In this document: piece by piece, positions 36,401 through 51,400 of the stretch | How the letters are laid out: each line of letters opens with the position of its first letter | How positions within the stretch are numbered: position 1 is the first letter of the stretch | Source: Mermis nigrescens | Taxonomy: Eukaryota > Nematoda > Enoplea > Mermithida > Mermithidae | Direction of reading: 5' to 3' | Length of the DNA: 64,000 nt | Assembly (NCBI GenBank): GCA_036768485.1 | Contig: JAVLUZ010000154.1 | Location: 36,565,769-36,629,768, forward strand | Notes under the pieces: generated by a model | The model's database searches: none | Seen by the model: only the letters and a program-made list of their open reading frames with translations | Told to the model about the DNA's origin: nothing | Program-made: the position numbers and the translations under genes

Positions 36401-39400
36401 CGATCCAAAAACGCAGGTTTTCGCCCGAAAATTCCTTGACCAAAAATTTCATGAAAAATTCACGGCCAGCCGAGTCGGTTAACAATTCGTCAAAAGACAA
36501 AGCCCAGCGTCTTACGCGGCGGGGAGTCACTTCGCCACTATACAAATAAACAACCATGCTTGAAGAATTAAATTTTCGAAATATTTATTTTGCAATAAGG
36601 TCTAATGCGCACTATGTAAGTAGCTCGTACTGAAATCTGGCAGAATGCCAAAAGATTAAACCTTACTAAAATTTGGCGGAATGCCAAAGAAATCTTGCAA
36701 ATCGTTTACGAAATATTTATTTTGCAATAAGGTCTGATGCGCACAAAGCAACTCGTACTAAAATCTGGCAGAATGTCAAAAGATTAAACCTTACTCAAAT
36801 CTGGCAGAATGCCAAAGGAATCTTGCAAATCGTTTGCAATGCACAAAATGAATGCGTGTTTATGACTACGATGAAGGGTTTTTGCAAGATAGAAAGATAA
36901 CATAACTATGTGAATACTTAAAGGGAAATCCATTCACTAGCTTAATCTTACAATGAAAAACAGAAAAATAAATGCGTCTTTTGAAAAAAAATATTTTGTA
37001 AAGACAAAATTCGTAAATCAATTATGTTAATATTGGCATTAAAGTAAAAATTTCAAGGTTTTTCTTTGTTTTTTGTTTAAAAAACGTACAAATTTTTATT
37101 ATCCATTTGTTTCAGAACACTGGTAGCCTTCTTTAATTCACACATTCCAGTATCAAAATTGTACTTCGTTAGCCTGAAAAATTACCCATCAGCGGATAGC
37201 AAGCCTGTCAAGTCGCAGGATTTTTCTTCACTAAGCATTATAAAACTAGCGAAGAAATCATGAAATTGATAGAGTTATCTCCAAGGTAAGATAATGTTTT
37301 AGGGAGCAAAAGTTTAACTTACGTAGCATCGATGACCCAAAAATCAACTTGATCGGCCAACCAAGGGTTAGCTGGCTCAGTAGGTGTAAAGAAAGGATCG
37401 AATTCCTTTCTCTGTTCAGCGTACAATAATATGCTAAAATCGACGTCAGAAATAGAATCACAATAAAATAAATAAAATATAAAATAAACAAAATCACAAT
37501 AAAATAAAAAATAAATCACAATAAAATCACAATCACACAATCAGAAGCTGCGCATGCAAAGGTCAGAAGACGTAAACAATACATATCTACATATTTTTGG
37601 CTTCAGTTTGTCAGTTTCTTAAAATCAAAAGAAGCCTACGTTTGAACAAACGCTACAGGGCCCAAGAAATTTGAGACGGCGAGAATACGATCTAGTCCAT
37701 AGATGCTTGTTGAACTATGATGTGATACCACAGATCAAAATTAGAGACTACTAATACTGGCAGAAGCTAAAAAATTATTATTTTGAAATTTTATCATCTC
37801 AAGTTACGAAAAACGGAATTTAGCCGCAATCGCCGAGTCAAAAATATTCCAATCCGTTTCTGGTTGTATGTATAAAATTTAAATACATGCATCAATAAAT
37901 ACCTCTAAAAATTTCACTCTAGCAGGAGCAGTATAATAGGAGAGATTGCAATAATTTTATACAATAGCAGATGCATTGTTGATATACATTTAGGGCTTTG
38001 AAATTTTGAAGATTAATGGTATCCATCTTTGGCCGTAGATAGCAAAAATGCACTAAAAATGGTCTATAAAGGCAAGTTTTTGCCTAAAAGTCGGAGGTGG
38101 CACGGTTTTTTTGTATTCGGCAAACATTTTTCCCGATATACAAAGACTTTTCAGGACCGTTTTTGTACATGTACAAAGATTTTTGGGAAGACAAAAACTG
38201 TAAAAAGGTGTAGAATTCCGAAAAATTTTCGAAGCTTCGCGCCGAAATGAGTAATCGTTTGTCCCATATATCTTTAAAATGGCAGAATTTGCATTTAAAA
38301 TAGAAAAATGTCAAATTTTTCGGCGCTTCGCGTCGTTTTGAGACAATTTTCAGTAATTTTTGGAGTCAGAAAGCCAGAAAATAGCTAAAATACGCTACCA
38401 AAGGTCAAACAACCTAATTTACCTCACTGAAATCGCTACTGTACCATATTATAGTACACAAAAATTTGCATGTACACAAAAAACACTGGGGGTAGGGCGA
38501 AAAATTCTTAATATTCGAGGAGATGAAGGAAGGACGGCCGACTTTGGGACAGAATAAGCCATCACCTTATTAAGAGTTTGTTGCTGCCAATCATTTTTCC
38601 GATTCCGTGAAAACGTTAAAAACGATTGATGAACCTTTCTACAAAAATTGACGTAAACCACGAAGCAAAACGCCAAATTACATAAATTACAGTATGCTTC
38701 TGCATAAAATTACAATGTTCACCTACATATGAGGATATGCACTTACAATTCGGCGACTTTGGAAGTTTTGAGCGTGTTCCGAGCCAAACGAGATTCCAGA
38801 AGTACTACCTAAAAAATGGTTTTGCGCTAAGCCATACTAAAGACAATTTTATTGCAGCAGCGGGAAAAATCAGAAACGAACACTTTAAAATTACTTTACT
38901 CGACCTTATCATTTATAAAAACCAGCAAGCCGTAATTGAACACTAATTTTGATTAAATTTATGGACCGCGCAATCTGAAAAATCTAATCACGATTCGGGT
39001 TGGGCTACACTAAACACAATATGTATGCCGCATCCTTTATACATACATTGTCAACGCATAAAAGAGGCATTGATAAAAAGCTTGTGGAACCTAGCGTGGG
39101 AATTCTTGGGGTAAGGGGCTGAGCCAAAAATTTTCACTGCCCATTTCGGATTCGAAAAAAGGTAAAATATGCGTCAAAAACTTTTGTGACGATGCTCCTT
39201 CTTTCTAGGCGATGAAAAAATAAAAAATTTTCAAAAAATTCTATGAAATGGAACAAAATTCAGTCAAAAATAGTTATTTGGCTTTAAGCGCAAAAAATAG
39301 TGCTTTAGAACTAAAAGGTCGCTAGAAACGCAAAAATATGACATTTGCTAAGTTTTATGGGAAAATTAAAAATTATGTGGGGGGGGGGGTAAAAAAGTTT

Positions 39401-42400
39401 TTGCGAGGTGGGTTGAAACCCCGACTCCCAGGAGGAGCATATATAAATAAAGCTAAGACGAAAAAAGTGACGAAAGCCAAACTTATGCTGTAAGCTTAAA
39501 AAACGCGAAACGCTTCTAAGAACTAATCTAATATGAAAAAAGGACGTGTACAAAAAATTATTGAAATTATATTGAAAATACAAAAAAAACAGTAGCAAAC
39601 AACGGAATCGTAGTGTAGTGGAAATCGATCAGAATTACTTCAGACTTAAATGCTTCTGCCGGATTCGTATAACGTCTTGAGCCCGGTCTGCTAATTAGAG
39701 GCGTACTAGTGTCATGCTTGGGTCTACTGCTGCGACTTAACTTTCTGAAATCTACTTCGGCTGTATTAACGGATCCAGGCTAGAAAAGTCAAAATGATAA
39801 TTAAGGGAAACGCAGTCAAAACAAGAACACAAGCAAGAAATTTTTCTTACTTATCCCTTTACTTTCTTAATGTTCTTGACTTTAATGTACATTTATAAAT
39901 ATCGATATAAATAAAAAAATATAAATAATCAATTTTTGATTCGTCTAAAAAATAACAATAATCCGTATTTGAATAAAAAATACAATTGCAAAATAAATCA
40001 ATACATAATTAAAAAGATAATAGAATTAAGAACATAAAAATATGAAAATTTTAATAAAAAAATAAAATAAACAACTTTGACGGAGAGAATTAGAAACACC
40101 AATCGTACTAAAATGATTTCTCGAGTGATATTCCTATTGCAGAAAACTTTTTATTTTCATCAAGTTTCAGCCTTAATTTCATTTATTTTCCGAAGAAAAC
40201 TTCCATTGTTTCCATTCTGAGGTTTTCTAGACTCCCGAAAAAATGTCTGGACTGGGGTCCAGAGCCGTGAGACCGTAATTTTTCTCTTAAGAGGCAATTA
40301 TGTTTGTATATACGCTCAAAACCTTCCTAATGCATGCTCTCAGACATATCCAAAGCGCTTCTTACTCCAAAATCTAATTGAATTTAAAACAAAGCAAATT
40401 TTGTTGTTGATTTGTCAAAATCCTTTTCGTCACTATTGTACAGAGCACGTCGAAAACACTAAAAGATGTCATTACGTTGCCTAGCTCTTGGTGGTTGGTG
40501 GTCTAAACCCCCAGAATTTAAAAAATGAAAATTTTTGTGAGAAAAATAAGACAGAATGAAGGCCAAAAAGGAATAGAAATATTCAAAAGTGCATGAAATT
40601 GAACCAAAATTGTGGAATAAAATATTTAACGCGATTTTAGCATTTATACCAAGAAAGCTTAATTTTTGACCCTCCCCAGACAGGCTGACCTGACCCCCCC
40701 AGATCGGCCATGCTGTGCATCTTTGTTCAGAAACGTTCGATTCTAGAAACCTCGTTGATAAAATAGAATCAAAACATACATAGAAACAGCACAATGCAGT
40801 ATGTTACACACATATATAGGATATTTCAAAATTTTGATTGTAATAATGCTATTTAAATCAGCAATCAGATAATTTTTGGCAGAAGAACGAGGGAGACAAA
40901 TCGTGGAGAACAAGTTCTGGGAGGTAGTAGTAGGAGACGAGTTGTATTGTAATGAAGGGCGACTTGAAGGGGGAGTTCTCAGGGAACAAATTGTGCTAGC
41001 AAGAGGCAAATCGTAATCAGTCGAACGAAATGATAAATAGGTGAGGCGAAATATGAGGAATAAATCATTCGCGAAGCCTTACCACGGGCCTATGCACATC
41101 CCAAAATGCTCTTTCTTGACTATCCAAAATTTGTCGCTCTTGTCTATCGCGTTTTTTATCAACTCTGAAAAAAATGAGTTTTGCTTTGTTATTACAATTT
41201 TTTGTAAGTTTTTTATTTTTATTAGTATTTATTAGTCTTATTATTAATATTTCTGATTGTGATTATTATTATTATTAAACTTTTTCAGCTTCTTAACTCC
41301 ATTATAAAATGGCCAAACGGGTTCTGGTTTTGGTTTAGTTTTCTAATTAAAACGATATACAAGTACATCAACGTGAATATTTTCCATAAAATTTAAAATT
41401 AATCGCCAATGTTTCTAATATGTAGTTAAACTGCAAAACAAATGAAAAATTTGCGAGTTTTATATCATCTACATTTGAAAAATCTTAATCACCGATATAT
41501 TGATGAAAAATGCAGTTTTTCCACAGACCTCCAGAAATTATTGAATGGATCATACGAACAAGAAAACAAAACTTCCTTTTACTTTGCAGATTATCAGCGA
41601 TCCACCGACTAACTATGTACAAGCAGGAATGTTTCTAGTCCGCCCATGCCATAAACAGATGCGGGATGTGAGGCAACACGTAAATAATAAGTTAAAAAAC
41701 CAAATACCTAATAAGACAAATGGGAATAAATAAATAAATAAATCGACAAATATAGACAGATAAATAGACTGGTCATCCAAAATCTTGAGGGATAAAGAAA
41801 AACAGCCAGGAGGACCTATCTGGCGGGTTCAAAAAACTCCTGAATACGCACGATTCCCATATTTAGTCTGCGTAAATCTTTCATCGAGGAAAATAGCGTA
41901 TTAAAGCTCTATTGGCGGATGTAAATCAGGCTTGAAATATTTTAACAAATAGTGTTCCTGCATTGAATTGCATCGCACTCTTACTTATATTGCGCCTCAG
42001 CCTGCATGAATATAAATTCCCATTTACGGCTGAACATTTTTTGAAGTCTAGCGAGATTTTCGGCTTCGAAGTCTTGCAACTGTAAATGTGCCTTATTCTG
42101 CATTGTCCTTTTGCACAAGTAAACGGCTAGAAAAAAGAGCATTTGTCGAAAATAATTAACAATAATTTACTGAGTCGTCGATTAATTGATCTCTACCTTA
42201 TTTATTATCTTCCATCTATATTACTACCCCTTAATAACAAAAATCGACTATGCGTTATTATGAGCAGTTGTCGTTAAGATTCGCGCGGTTTGTACACAGA
42301 CGTTTCCAATGACATGTCGCGAAAGCGAATGAAATTTTCCCCATCGATAGGTCTTAGCACAAGATAAAAAATTGTAATTAAAATTCACAAAAATGCTCTT

Positions 42401-45400
42401 GGGCTTTTAAAACATGCAATAAATTTAGGATGTTGAATTTTCAAGAAAATTGGCTACTTCCGAATTTTTTCAATAGCTTACTCCATACTTATTCGTCTTT
42501 ATGAAACTCGTAACATTTTGTAGAAAAATGGACATTCTACATGCTAGTATGTTTATATTTTGCGGTAGCTTTCATTTTATGCAGTGATATTACCGTTATT
42601 TCAAAGATTTTTGTGCTTAACTTCAGTCACAATTTTAGACCTGTAAACGTGTCGGTATATACAGCAATAAAAGTAGACAGATTAGATAGAGTATTTGCTA
42701 CTGATCCCAAAACATGTTTTGATTTTTTGCCCCATTCTACAGTTCGTTTTATATAAATTTTTCTAAATTTACCGAGAACTACCTTTTGTGCATAATATAC
42801 CATAAGGTTAGGTAGGTACATATTAGAGATGTGCCGGGGCCGTCATTTCTGCTGGAGCCGGGGCCAGGGCCCCGGCGCCTAAAGTTGTGCATTAAAACAT
42901 GTCATTGAGATACCGAGTCGTGCGAATATGGCGCACTACTTAATTTCTATTGTCTGATTTTCTAAATACCTATGCTACCGTTTCTACATCCATATTTTGA
43001 ATGTATTTTACTCTACAATTGAGTGCTTCTAACAGGACTAATTCGGTTTGTCATAGGTAAACACGCAATGGAACAACTGTTTGTTGATAATCCGGTGGCA
43101 TGTGAGACTACCGTAGCATGTGTTTTTAACTGAGCCTTGAACCTACATAGTATAGGTTGCGCAGTTTTGTTTGTTTCGTTGCTTCACCTTTATTATTCTG
43201 CTAATTACTTAATGAATTGTTGCACGATTGGTTCTGACCGTTTCCAAAAACTAATCTTAGTCTGATAAGCTCGAAGCTTTAGTTTATTTTAGTGCTAATT
43301 TAAAATGCGACGATTTTGATTATTAAAGAAAAATTGTTAATGCTTGGAAACGAATAAAGATTTTTCTGCTTTTTTGACTAATAAAACTTCTTCTTTACGT
43401 AGTTATTACATTCATTTTAATTATTTTGCAAAGCCCCGGCCCTAGGATCAGTCCGGGGCCTAGCACATGTCTAGTACATATATTGTTATTATTTAACTTA
43501 ACATCTCAAGTTCTAGTTTAAACTGGTCGCTAAACTTGGGGAATCAACTTTAACACTTTGGCCGATTTTCCGATCAAACAGAAAAACAGATTAATTTTAG
43601 TCAGGAGTGCATGCGGCAATAGTAAAGGGGCTTGTGCATTTGGCAGACCTTTGGGAAGACAGACCCCCAGAATAGGTCACTTTCAAGAATATTCAGAATT
43701 CCATTCGAAACCACCTCAGAATTTTTCAGCAGTTATATATGTGATATAGTACAAATAGCTGCTTAAATTCTTTGATTAGAAATAGTGGGTTGACACTTGA
43801 CAGCCCCATCCGGAAGGAAAAAGTGAATCATCTTACTAAGCTTTTTTTACTTATGCTCCTCATTGAAAATCTGGGAAGGAATTTGCCTGGTGGAGGGGTG
43901 GCAGGTTCTCCAACTCACATATGTGTGTGAGGTGCCTGATAAACATAAATAGTTTATAACTTTTTCAAAGACTCACCCCACCCTTTGACAACATATGCAC
44001 ATTCAGTCAGCCGCAGGTAAGGGACCATACCACATTTGATGAGCATTTAATGGAGCAGTGCCATCTTTTAGGTTAGGCTCACAAAATAATTGGGCGTTTT
44101 CATTATAAGTGAAGATGAGCTTTTTAAAGATTTGTACATTAAAATGGTCACTACCCCCAAAATCGTCGAAATTTGACTTATTTAGTCTGTCAGATTTCCC
44201 CAGAATGTCTATGTTGCCTATGTATAGTAGGTTATTCACTGCAGTGCGTACCTATGTCCCTGACCTGATTATTTTTTCATTTGTCCATCTAAACGACGAT
44301 TGAAGCCCAGGGTCTACCACTTTAAGAAGACTTATTTATTGTCACCATGAATTAATTATGTTGTCCATTACTTATCAGCCTATTTATTTGTAATCAAGGT
44401 TACTCAGAAAAACTGATTCCTAACGAGAAAGTCACAATGTATGTAGGTATGCTATGAAACTATGCTGTAATGTTTCCAGAACGATAGGAATTATGTGTGG
44501 TACATACGTACCTATGTACCCAGGAGCGTAACTAGCCGGGGGCAGGAGATATACCCGTCCCTCCATCCCCGAAATTAGAAAGATATTTTTATTTTTTACA
44601 AGGGTCTTCCGAAGGAAGAATTAAAAATTATCTGTCTACTAAAAGGACAGCCAAATACAATTTTACCACACTTTGAGCTACTATACTCGAAATTTTCCGG
44701 CGCTTAGCGCCGGATTTTTTATTTTCTGATATGTATATTTCTAATCTTAAAAGCCTAGACTTGACCATCGTGAATATGTGAAAACTTATCATTTTCTGCA
44801 TTAAATTTCTTTAAGAAACGCAAAATTAAATATAAAGAGCGAATTTCGAAAGTGTTATAGAGACATAAAATTGAACTCGATATTGACAAATTAGTCATAT
44901 AGATAGATTAAGCGATAGATTTTCGATATCCCGATTAGAAATCAAGCAAAAAAATTTCGATTTTTTTTTCGAGAAACGCTCAAAAATGCCATTATTCTCG
45001 CGTGTCTTGTTGTATTCCTCGGAATAGCGTACCTTCTAGTAGTTATCAAACTATAGGACTAAAAATTTCGCCCCCCCCCAAATAAAATCCTGGTCACGCT
45101 CCTGCAAGTACCAATAATTAATTTCACGTAACCTCCCTTTCCCATAAATTTTTTGAAAACTTGAGTTCGGTACAAAAGTACGTTGGACTTGTTATTGTAA
45201 TGCTCCTTTACATAACATATATTTGTGAATTTTCCTCTTAAGCCGTTACTGCACGCAAAATCATGACCGGCGATCAGGTCCAAAGCACTAGCAGAATCAA
45301 CTTTTTGAAAATTGTGAAAAAGTGGGGAATCCATGTGTAATAGACTATAGTCGGAGGAAATATTAAAATTCAATTTTTTCAATAAGATTGCAATCACATA

Positions 45401-48400
45401 GCATTTTCAGCGCATAATGTGCATGTGTACTGGTGCTCACCAGTGTTTATTTTTGTATTTGGCAAAGATTTTTCCCGATGTACAAAGACTTTTGGGGACC
45501 GTCTTTGTACATGTAAAAAGATTTCTGGGAAGATAAAAACAGCAAAAAAGGTTTGAAATTCGCAGAAATTTTCGGCGCTTCGCGCTGAAATGAGTAATTG
45601 TGTGTATTTTATACCTTTCTAATGTCATAAATTGCATTTTGAAAGTAAAAATGTCGAATTTTTCGGCGCTTCGCGCCGTTTTGAGACGATTATTAGTGAT
45701 TTCTGCCCTCAGAAACCCAGAAATTAGCTAAAATACACTACCAAAGGTCGAACAACTCTGTTTTTGCCACACTAAAATCGCTACTGTACCATATTATAGT
45801 ACCCAAAAATTTGTGTGTACAAAATGTACAATGACTTTTAGGGACTATCTTTGTACATGTACAAACGGACCTTGTACAAAAAAGCACTGGGTGCTCACAC
45901 ATGGGCGTGGGTTGGGTGTCCGGTCCCCGTGAATCTGGCTGACCTCTCGATCGATAGAAGAACCGCAGAATTGAATTTTTGACGATTTTGCCAAGAATAG
46001 CACCACAGAGTGGTTTGGAAGAACAAAACAAAAATATATAGCACCAAAAATAGCACCATTTCTACAGAATTTGGCTGCTGCCCGTCTATGCTAGTGCTTA
46101 TCTAACAAAATTAATAGCTTGATTATACATTGTTGTAAACGACTTCGTTCTTTTACATTTAGAACTCAAACCCTCCAAGATGTACACGACTCATTAAAGA
46201 TTTAGTGTTGCAGTATAAATTGGTACACTCCAATGATATTGGGGGAGTGAGTTTTGGGGGAGGAGTATTAACCCCCAAGAAATTCTTCACCCTCCAGAAT
46301 TTGCGATTTTTCAAAAGTTCTCAAAAATTTCCTGAAAATTCGTAGAAAAGGTGCTTTTAAAGCGTTTTAGCTATCTTTTTGCACAAAATTGTCAAAGTTT
46401 TGACGCTTCGCGCCACATTCTCACATTTTGACTACACTTTGTTCAATTTATTCGACTTTTTTGATTTTTTTCGATTTTTCAAAATGTTTTTATGTTCTAA
46501 AAAGATATAGCACCGTCAGAAACGCCAAAAAACGATGTTTTTAACGCGTACCCATCGTTTTTAGACCCAAAAAGGGTACTTTAAAATTTCACTTCCCCTT
46601 CCCAAATTCGCATGCTGTGCATGTATGCACTCCACCCAGGCTAAAATTAGCTCGCTATTGGGTATTGATCTGGGAATGGATTATGAGAAGTATAAAAGTT
46701 AATTTCCCTAATTTTTGCGACCAGTTTACACTAAAATCCAACGCAAGTGAGTAAAAACATTCTATTAGTGTTAATTACGGATGTACAATATAATGCATGT
46801 ATTAGTTCTCGGTATATCCAGAAAAATTAACATAACACAAGGACCATAAACCGGGCGAAATATTCAAAACATGTTCTGGAATCAGTGAAAACTTCTTTAT
46901 TTAATTTGGCTATTTTCATTGCTGTAATGACCCGTTTACAGGTCTAAAATTGCGACTAAAGTTTAGCGAAAAAATCAAGATTAAAAAGAAAAGACTAAAC
47001 ATGCTAACATAGAGTGTTCATTTTTCCACAAAATGATAAAAATTCTGTTAAAAACGAATAAGTATTGAGTAAATTATTTAAAAAATTCGGAAGCAGTCAA
47101 TTTTCCTGAAAATTCAAAACCCGTAACTTTGATGCATATTATAAAAGCCCAGGAGCATTTTGCGAAGTTACTTCACACTTTTTTATCTGGTGCCGAGACC
47201 TATCGATAGGCAAAATTTCATTTATTTCTGCTTCAGGTCATGAGGACCGAGTGAGCGAATCTTAATGGCAATTGCTCTTATATTGTTATTTTATATTTTT
47301 ATTGTATTTTATTTTATTTTATTACGGTACTAAGCGTTAAGCAAGATGAAATTTTCGCGGCAAGTTAGGTCAGTATGCATTTACATAAACGTACTCGATT
47401 TATCTTGACGTAGGAAACATTTTCTTAAACTTTTACAACCGAATTAAGTTGTTTGAAAAATCTATAATAGGATATCTAAATCTATATAATTACTGTCTTT
47501 AATTTCAATTTTCGAACGCTTTAGGAATTTATGGTTTCACTGAAATGGATTTTTTTACATCTGCACCGTTCACTAAAGCCATTTTATTATACAATTATTT
47601 AATTGAAAATTTTGCAAATACAAAATGTTCGAACTTACAAAATTCAAAACATGTTGATTCTTAATAAAATCATTAAATTTAAAATTTTTAACCAAATTTT
47701 AAACTCTCATTAAGCCGTTGTAGTAAACACATTTGTGCTCCTAAAATTGTATTCTCATAAAGCTTTGGTGGGAAATTTCACTATCGCTCAATCCATTTCA
47801 GGAATACAGCTAACTTGAGTCGAGTCTATTTTTAATTTGTTTCAACGACTTCACTTGCTTGTTTTATTCTATTCCAAATGAACAATCCTTAAACAACTAT
47901 TTATATTAAGTTCGCACAATTTGCCATCTGTATGCAAAAACTAACGTTAGGAAGACATGCACAACATGGGAATTCTGTAGTATTGTAAAATTTTAAAGTG
48001 CCCTTTTAGGCCCAAAACTGGTGGATAGGCACCAAAAGCATAGTTTTCGGCGTTTCTGACGATGCTCTATCTTTCTGAAAGCATTAAAACATTAAAAAAT
48101 TTAGAAAAACCCAAAAGTCGAATAACTTAAACAAAATATAGTCAAAACATTAGTATATAGCGCGAAACGCTGAAAATTTTAGACTTTTGAGCAAATAGAT
48201 AGCTAAAAAGACTTAAAAAAGACATCATTTCTACGAACTAATAGAAAATTTTCGGAAACTTTTGGAAAATCGTGATTTTTCAGGAGAGGAGGGTGGGTGG
48301 GAAAATTTCTGAGGGAAATGGAGATTAAAAATTTTTCTGTGTGATCATGCATGAGTCGGTAGGTACGAATATATAAAAAACTAACAAGCGTATACGTTGT

Positions 48401-51400
48401 ATGTATGTACTGTACGTATAATATGTGCTAATCTAGCGCCGGTAAAAAAGTGGCACCGAGAACCGATATATCACTTTTAAAGTTACCATAATCCGTATTT
48501 TCAGGCTCCCAACAATTTGACGGCCAAAAATAGGGCGTCTGAAAACAAGATACTATTTAACTAAAGCAATGAATATCATCAAATTATTTGGTCATACGGT
48601 AAACAGTGAAAAGTGTATTTGCAAAGATGCTTGTCAATATTTGAAGAAAAACAGAAAGGTGCAGCCAGTATTATTTTTTAGACTCCAGTACCAGATACGG
48701 TACGAATTATTTTTTTACGCAAGTGAGGATTTTATTTTGAGTAAAAAATAAAGGATATGTTAAAAAACAACTCATAATGTCAACTTCGCATTGAAGAATA
48801 ATTTTGTGACAGAAAACGTAAAAAACTATTTCTTTGCGAACATTATATGGTTGTTTGCATTGGAAGCTGACTTAATTTTGACCATGTTGCACTATTGTTA
48901 GGAATGACAAACAAAATTCTATATGTTATACATATCATGTTATTCTGACAGTACAAAAAATTGCTTTGCACTAAAATTATTATTTAGCCAGCTCAAAGAG
49001 ATTATTCTTTCTCAAATTTTAAGAAACACATTCCGCTACAAAGCAAAAATATACCAAAAATTTCATTCTATTAATACGCGAATATTTTCTATAAAATACG
49101 TATTTCGAAGTGAAAAATAAATTGAATTTCTTACAATACAAAACCTTGTTCAGAACATTTTTGTATAACAGAATCGTAAAGATACCCCGATTTTTGGAAA
49201 GAAATCGAATTCTTTTGGCTATTTTAGGCGTTTTTGGCGGTTTTTGATTAAAATTGGAGGTCATTTTACCCCCCCCCAATTTCAAGCCGTTACACGTATG
49301 TATCATGATCATACATAATACATGAGTAAAAAATACCACATTAAAAGAGTAAATAACTATGTACGTGCCTTTAAAATAAACTCAAAATCAACTTACAGAA
49401 AACACTTATAATGAATGATAAAGACAGAATTTCTAATGCTGCACGTATATAATCTCCTGTAAATTAAAAAGCTTGGTTTATGGGTTTTTCAAAGATTCCT
49501 ACAGAATACGTACATACAGTGCCGCTCAAAAGTTTAAGGCCACCCACGATTTTTACGCAGTGTCTGTTTTAATCGTAAATTCTTAAGTAATTATTGTTCA
49601 AGAGTTTCAAAATTGAACAGAACCATAAATAACAAGTATCATCAATTAACAGTCAACAAAAAATAATCGACGAAAAAAGACATCTGATAGCCTTTAGCTT
49701 GAATTAATGCTTATATGCAAAGTGTTAAGGAATTGATCATTTTGACGCATTTTTTTCTTTGGGATTGAACCCCAGATTTCCATCATTTTTCAATCATTTT
49801 TGTTCGTAAAACGCACTTGGGAATTATGTTTTCGAAGTCTCTTCTATAATTCGCCAAATATTTTTGATTGGATTGACTCTCCTGGGACTGTAGGGGTCAG
49901 AATAATAAAAGCAATCCCTTCCTCACAAAATGTGCTACAGTGGTTTTGGCCTTGTGTTTTTAATCATCACCCTACTAGAAAAAATATCTTGGAGAACGAA
50001 CCAAGTGCTCCTTAATTAAGCAAATAAATGAAGTTGTTGTAAATTTTGGATTGGAAGGAAATAAACCAAATCACAATATCTTGGCTCTAAATGGACACCA
50101 GACCAAAGCACTGCATTCTCTTCTGTGTTTGACGCTTCCGGCCATGCATTTGACATTTTATTTTTTCTGAACGTCTGCGGACAAAACCTCTTAATTTCAA
50201 AGTAAAATAATCGAATATCACTCCCCAAGAAAAGAAAGCTTTAAGCAATCAAAAAAGTCCAACAAACGAAATTTCGAGCAAAAATCAATACGTTTTTTCT
50301 GTTAAACTCGATCGCAAAAAGACTTTATATGACAATCCAATTATGTGGCAAAGATACCGACCAATTGTCTGCCTCAAAAGCAATGGTCCACAATCAATAG
50401 ACAATTCACCCTGCATGTCAGGAGCGGTCAGACGCCAATTTTTAAAGAAGTTCGCTTTAGACCACATAGTTCTTTAGTGGCCAATTTAGAGGACCGCCCC
50501 GGGTCGAGGAAGATCAGTGAAGGAATCGAACTGCGTATGTTTCTTATGTTCGTTTTGTATGACACACCAGCGTTTTTTTAGCACGACCCCCATTAGCACC
50601 GGTGCTAATGAAATTTTTTTCATTAGCACGGCTCGGCCGGCGTTAGCACACTAAATTTTTTTCCTATAAGCATTATCACTGTATTGTACAGGGATAAAAC
50701 AAATATCGGGAAAAATTTGCTATGTTTAGTGCTTGGTATCTTGAATGCGCGTTTTGCGTGAAATTGTATACATTAAGTGTAACTTGCACGCATTAACAGC
50801 TCTGTGCTCAGCGTTTTGGGCATGCCGTATTATATAAGACCCTTACCGTGTTAGGTTTTACAATAGTATATGCTATAAGTAAAAGGCGCGTGAAAAATAT
50901 AAGACCCTTACCGTGTTAGGTTTTACAATAGTGTATATGCTATAAGTAAAAGGCGCGTGAAAAATATACTCAACTTCGTCCTCTCTAATTACGTTTCAGC
51001 GTGCAGCACTACAGAGCAAGGTTAACAATTACAGGTAATAGATACCCTAATTTGGCACCATTTCAAAATGTGCAATGGTATGCGCGGAAACAGCAGCACA
51101 GTACGTATACTGTGATGGCATTTGGTGCACACATCTAAGTTTTCAGTGCGTGAAAACAGCAACACTGTATTTTGTGATGTCATTTGGTCACACGTCGTAG
51201 TTTTCGATGGCACTTTGCCAAATTCCATGGCATGTAATTTTTGTATATGCGCAATGCTTACAGTCAGTTTGTATTTAAATTTTAAAAAATATCGGATCTG
51301 GTGCTGCATACTCAGTTCTAATATTTTTGCTATAGCGCCACTTCAGCGTGCAACTTTTGCGCGCTACTTCAGCTACTTTTGATCGCCACTTCAGTGTGCT

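Noticed and set aside
41801..41900. Candidate RGS exon (frame with IQEFFEPAR)
   Set aside because: It cannot be spliced in phase, and the true exon with [12 protein letters not shown] was found at 41083-41164.
48569..49339. Short ORFs around 48.6-49.3 kb on both strands
   Set aside because: AT-rich intronic sequence of the RGS gene plus a family-C repeat end; no splice-consistent frame.
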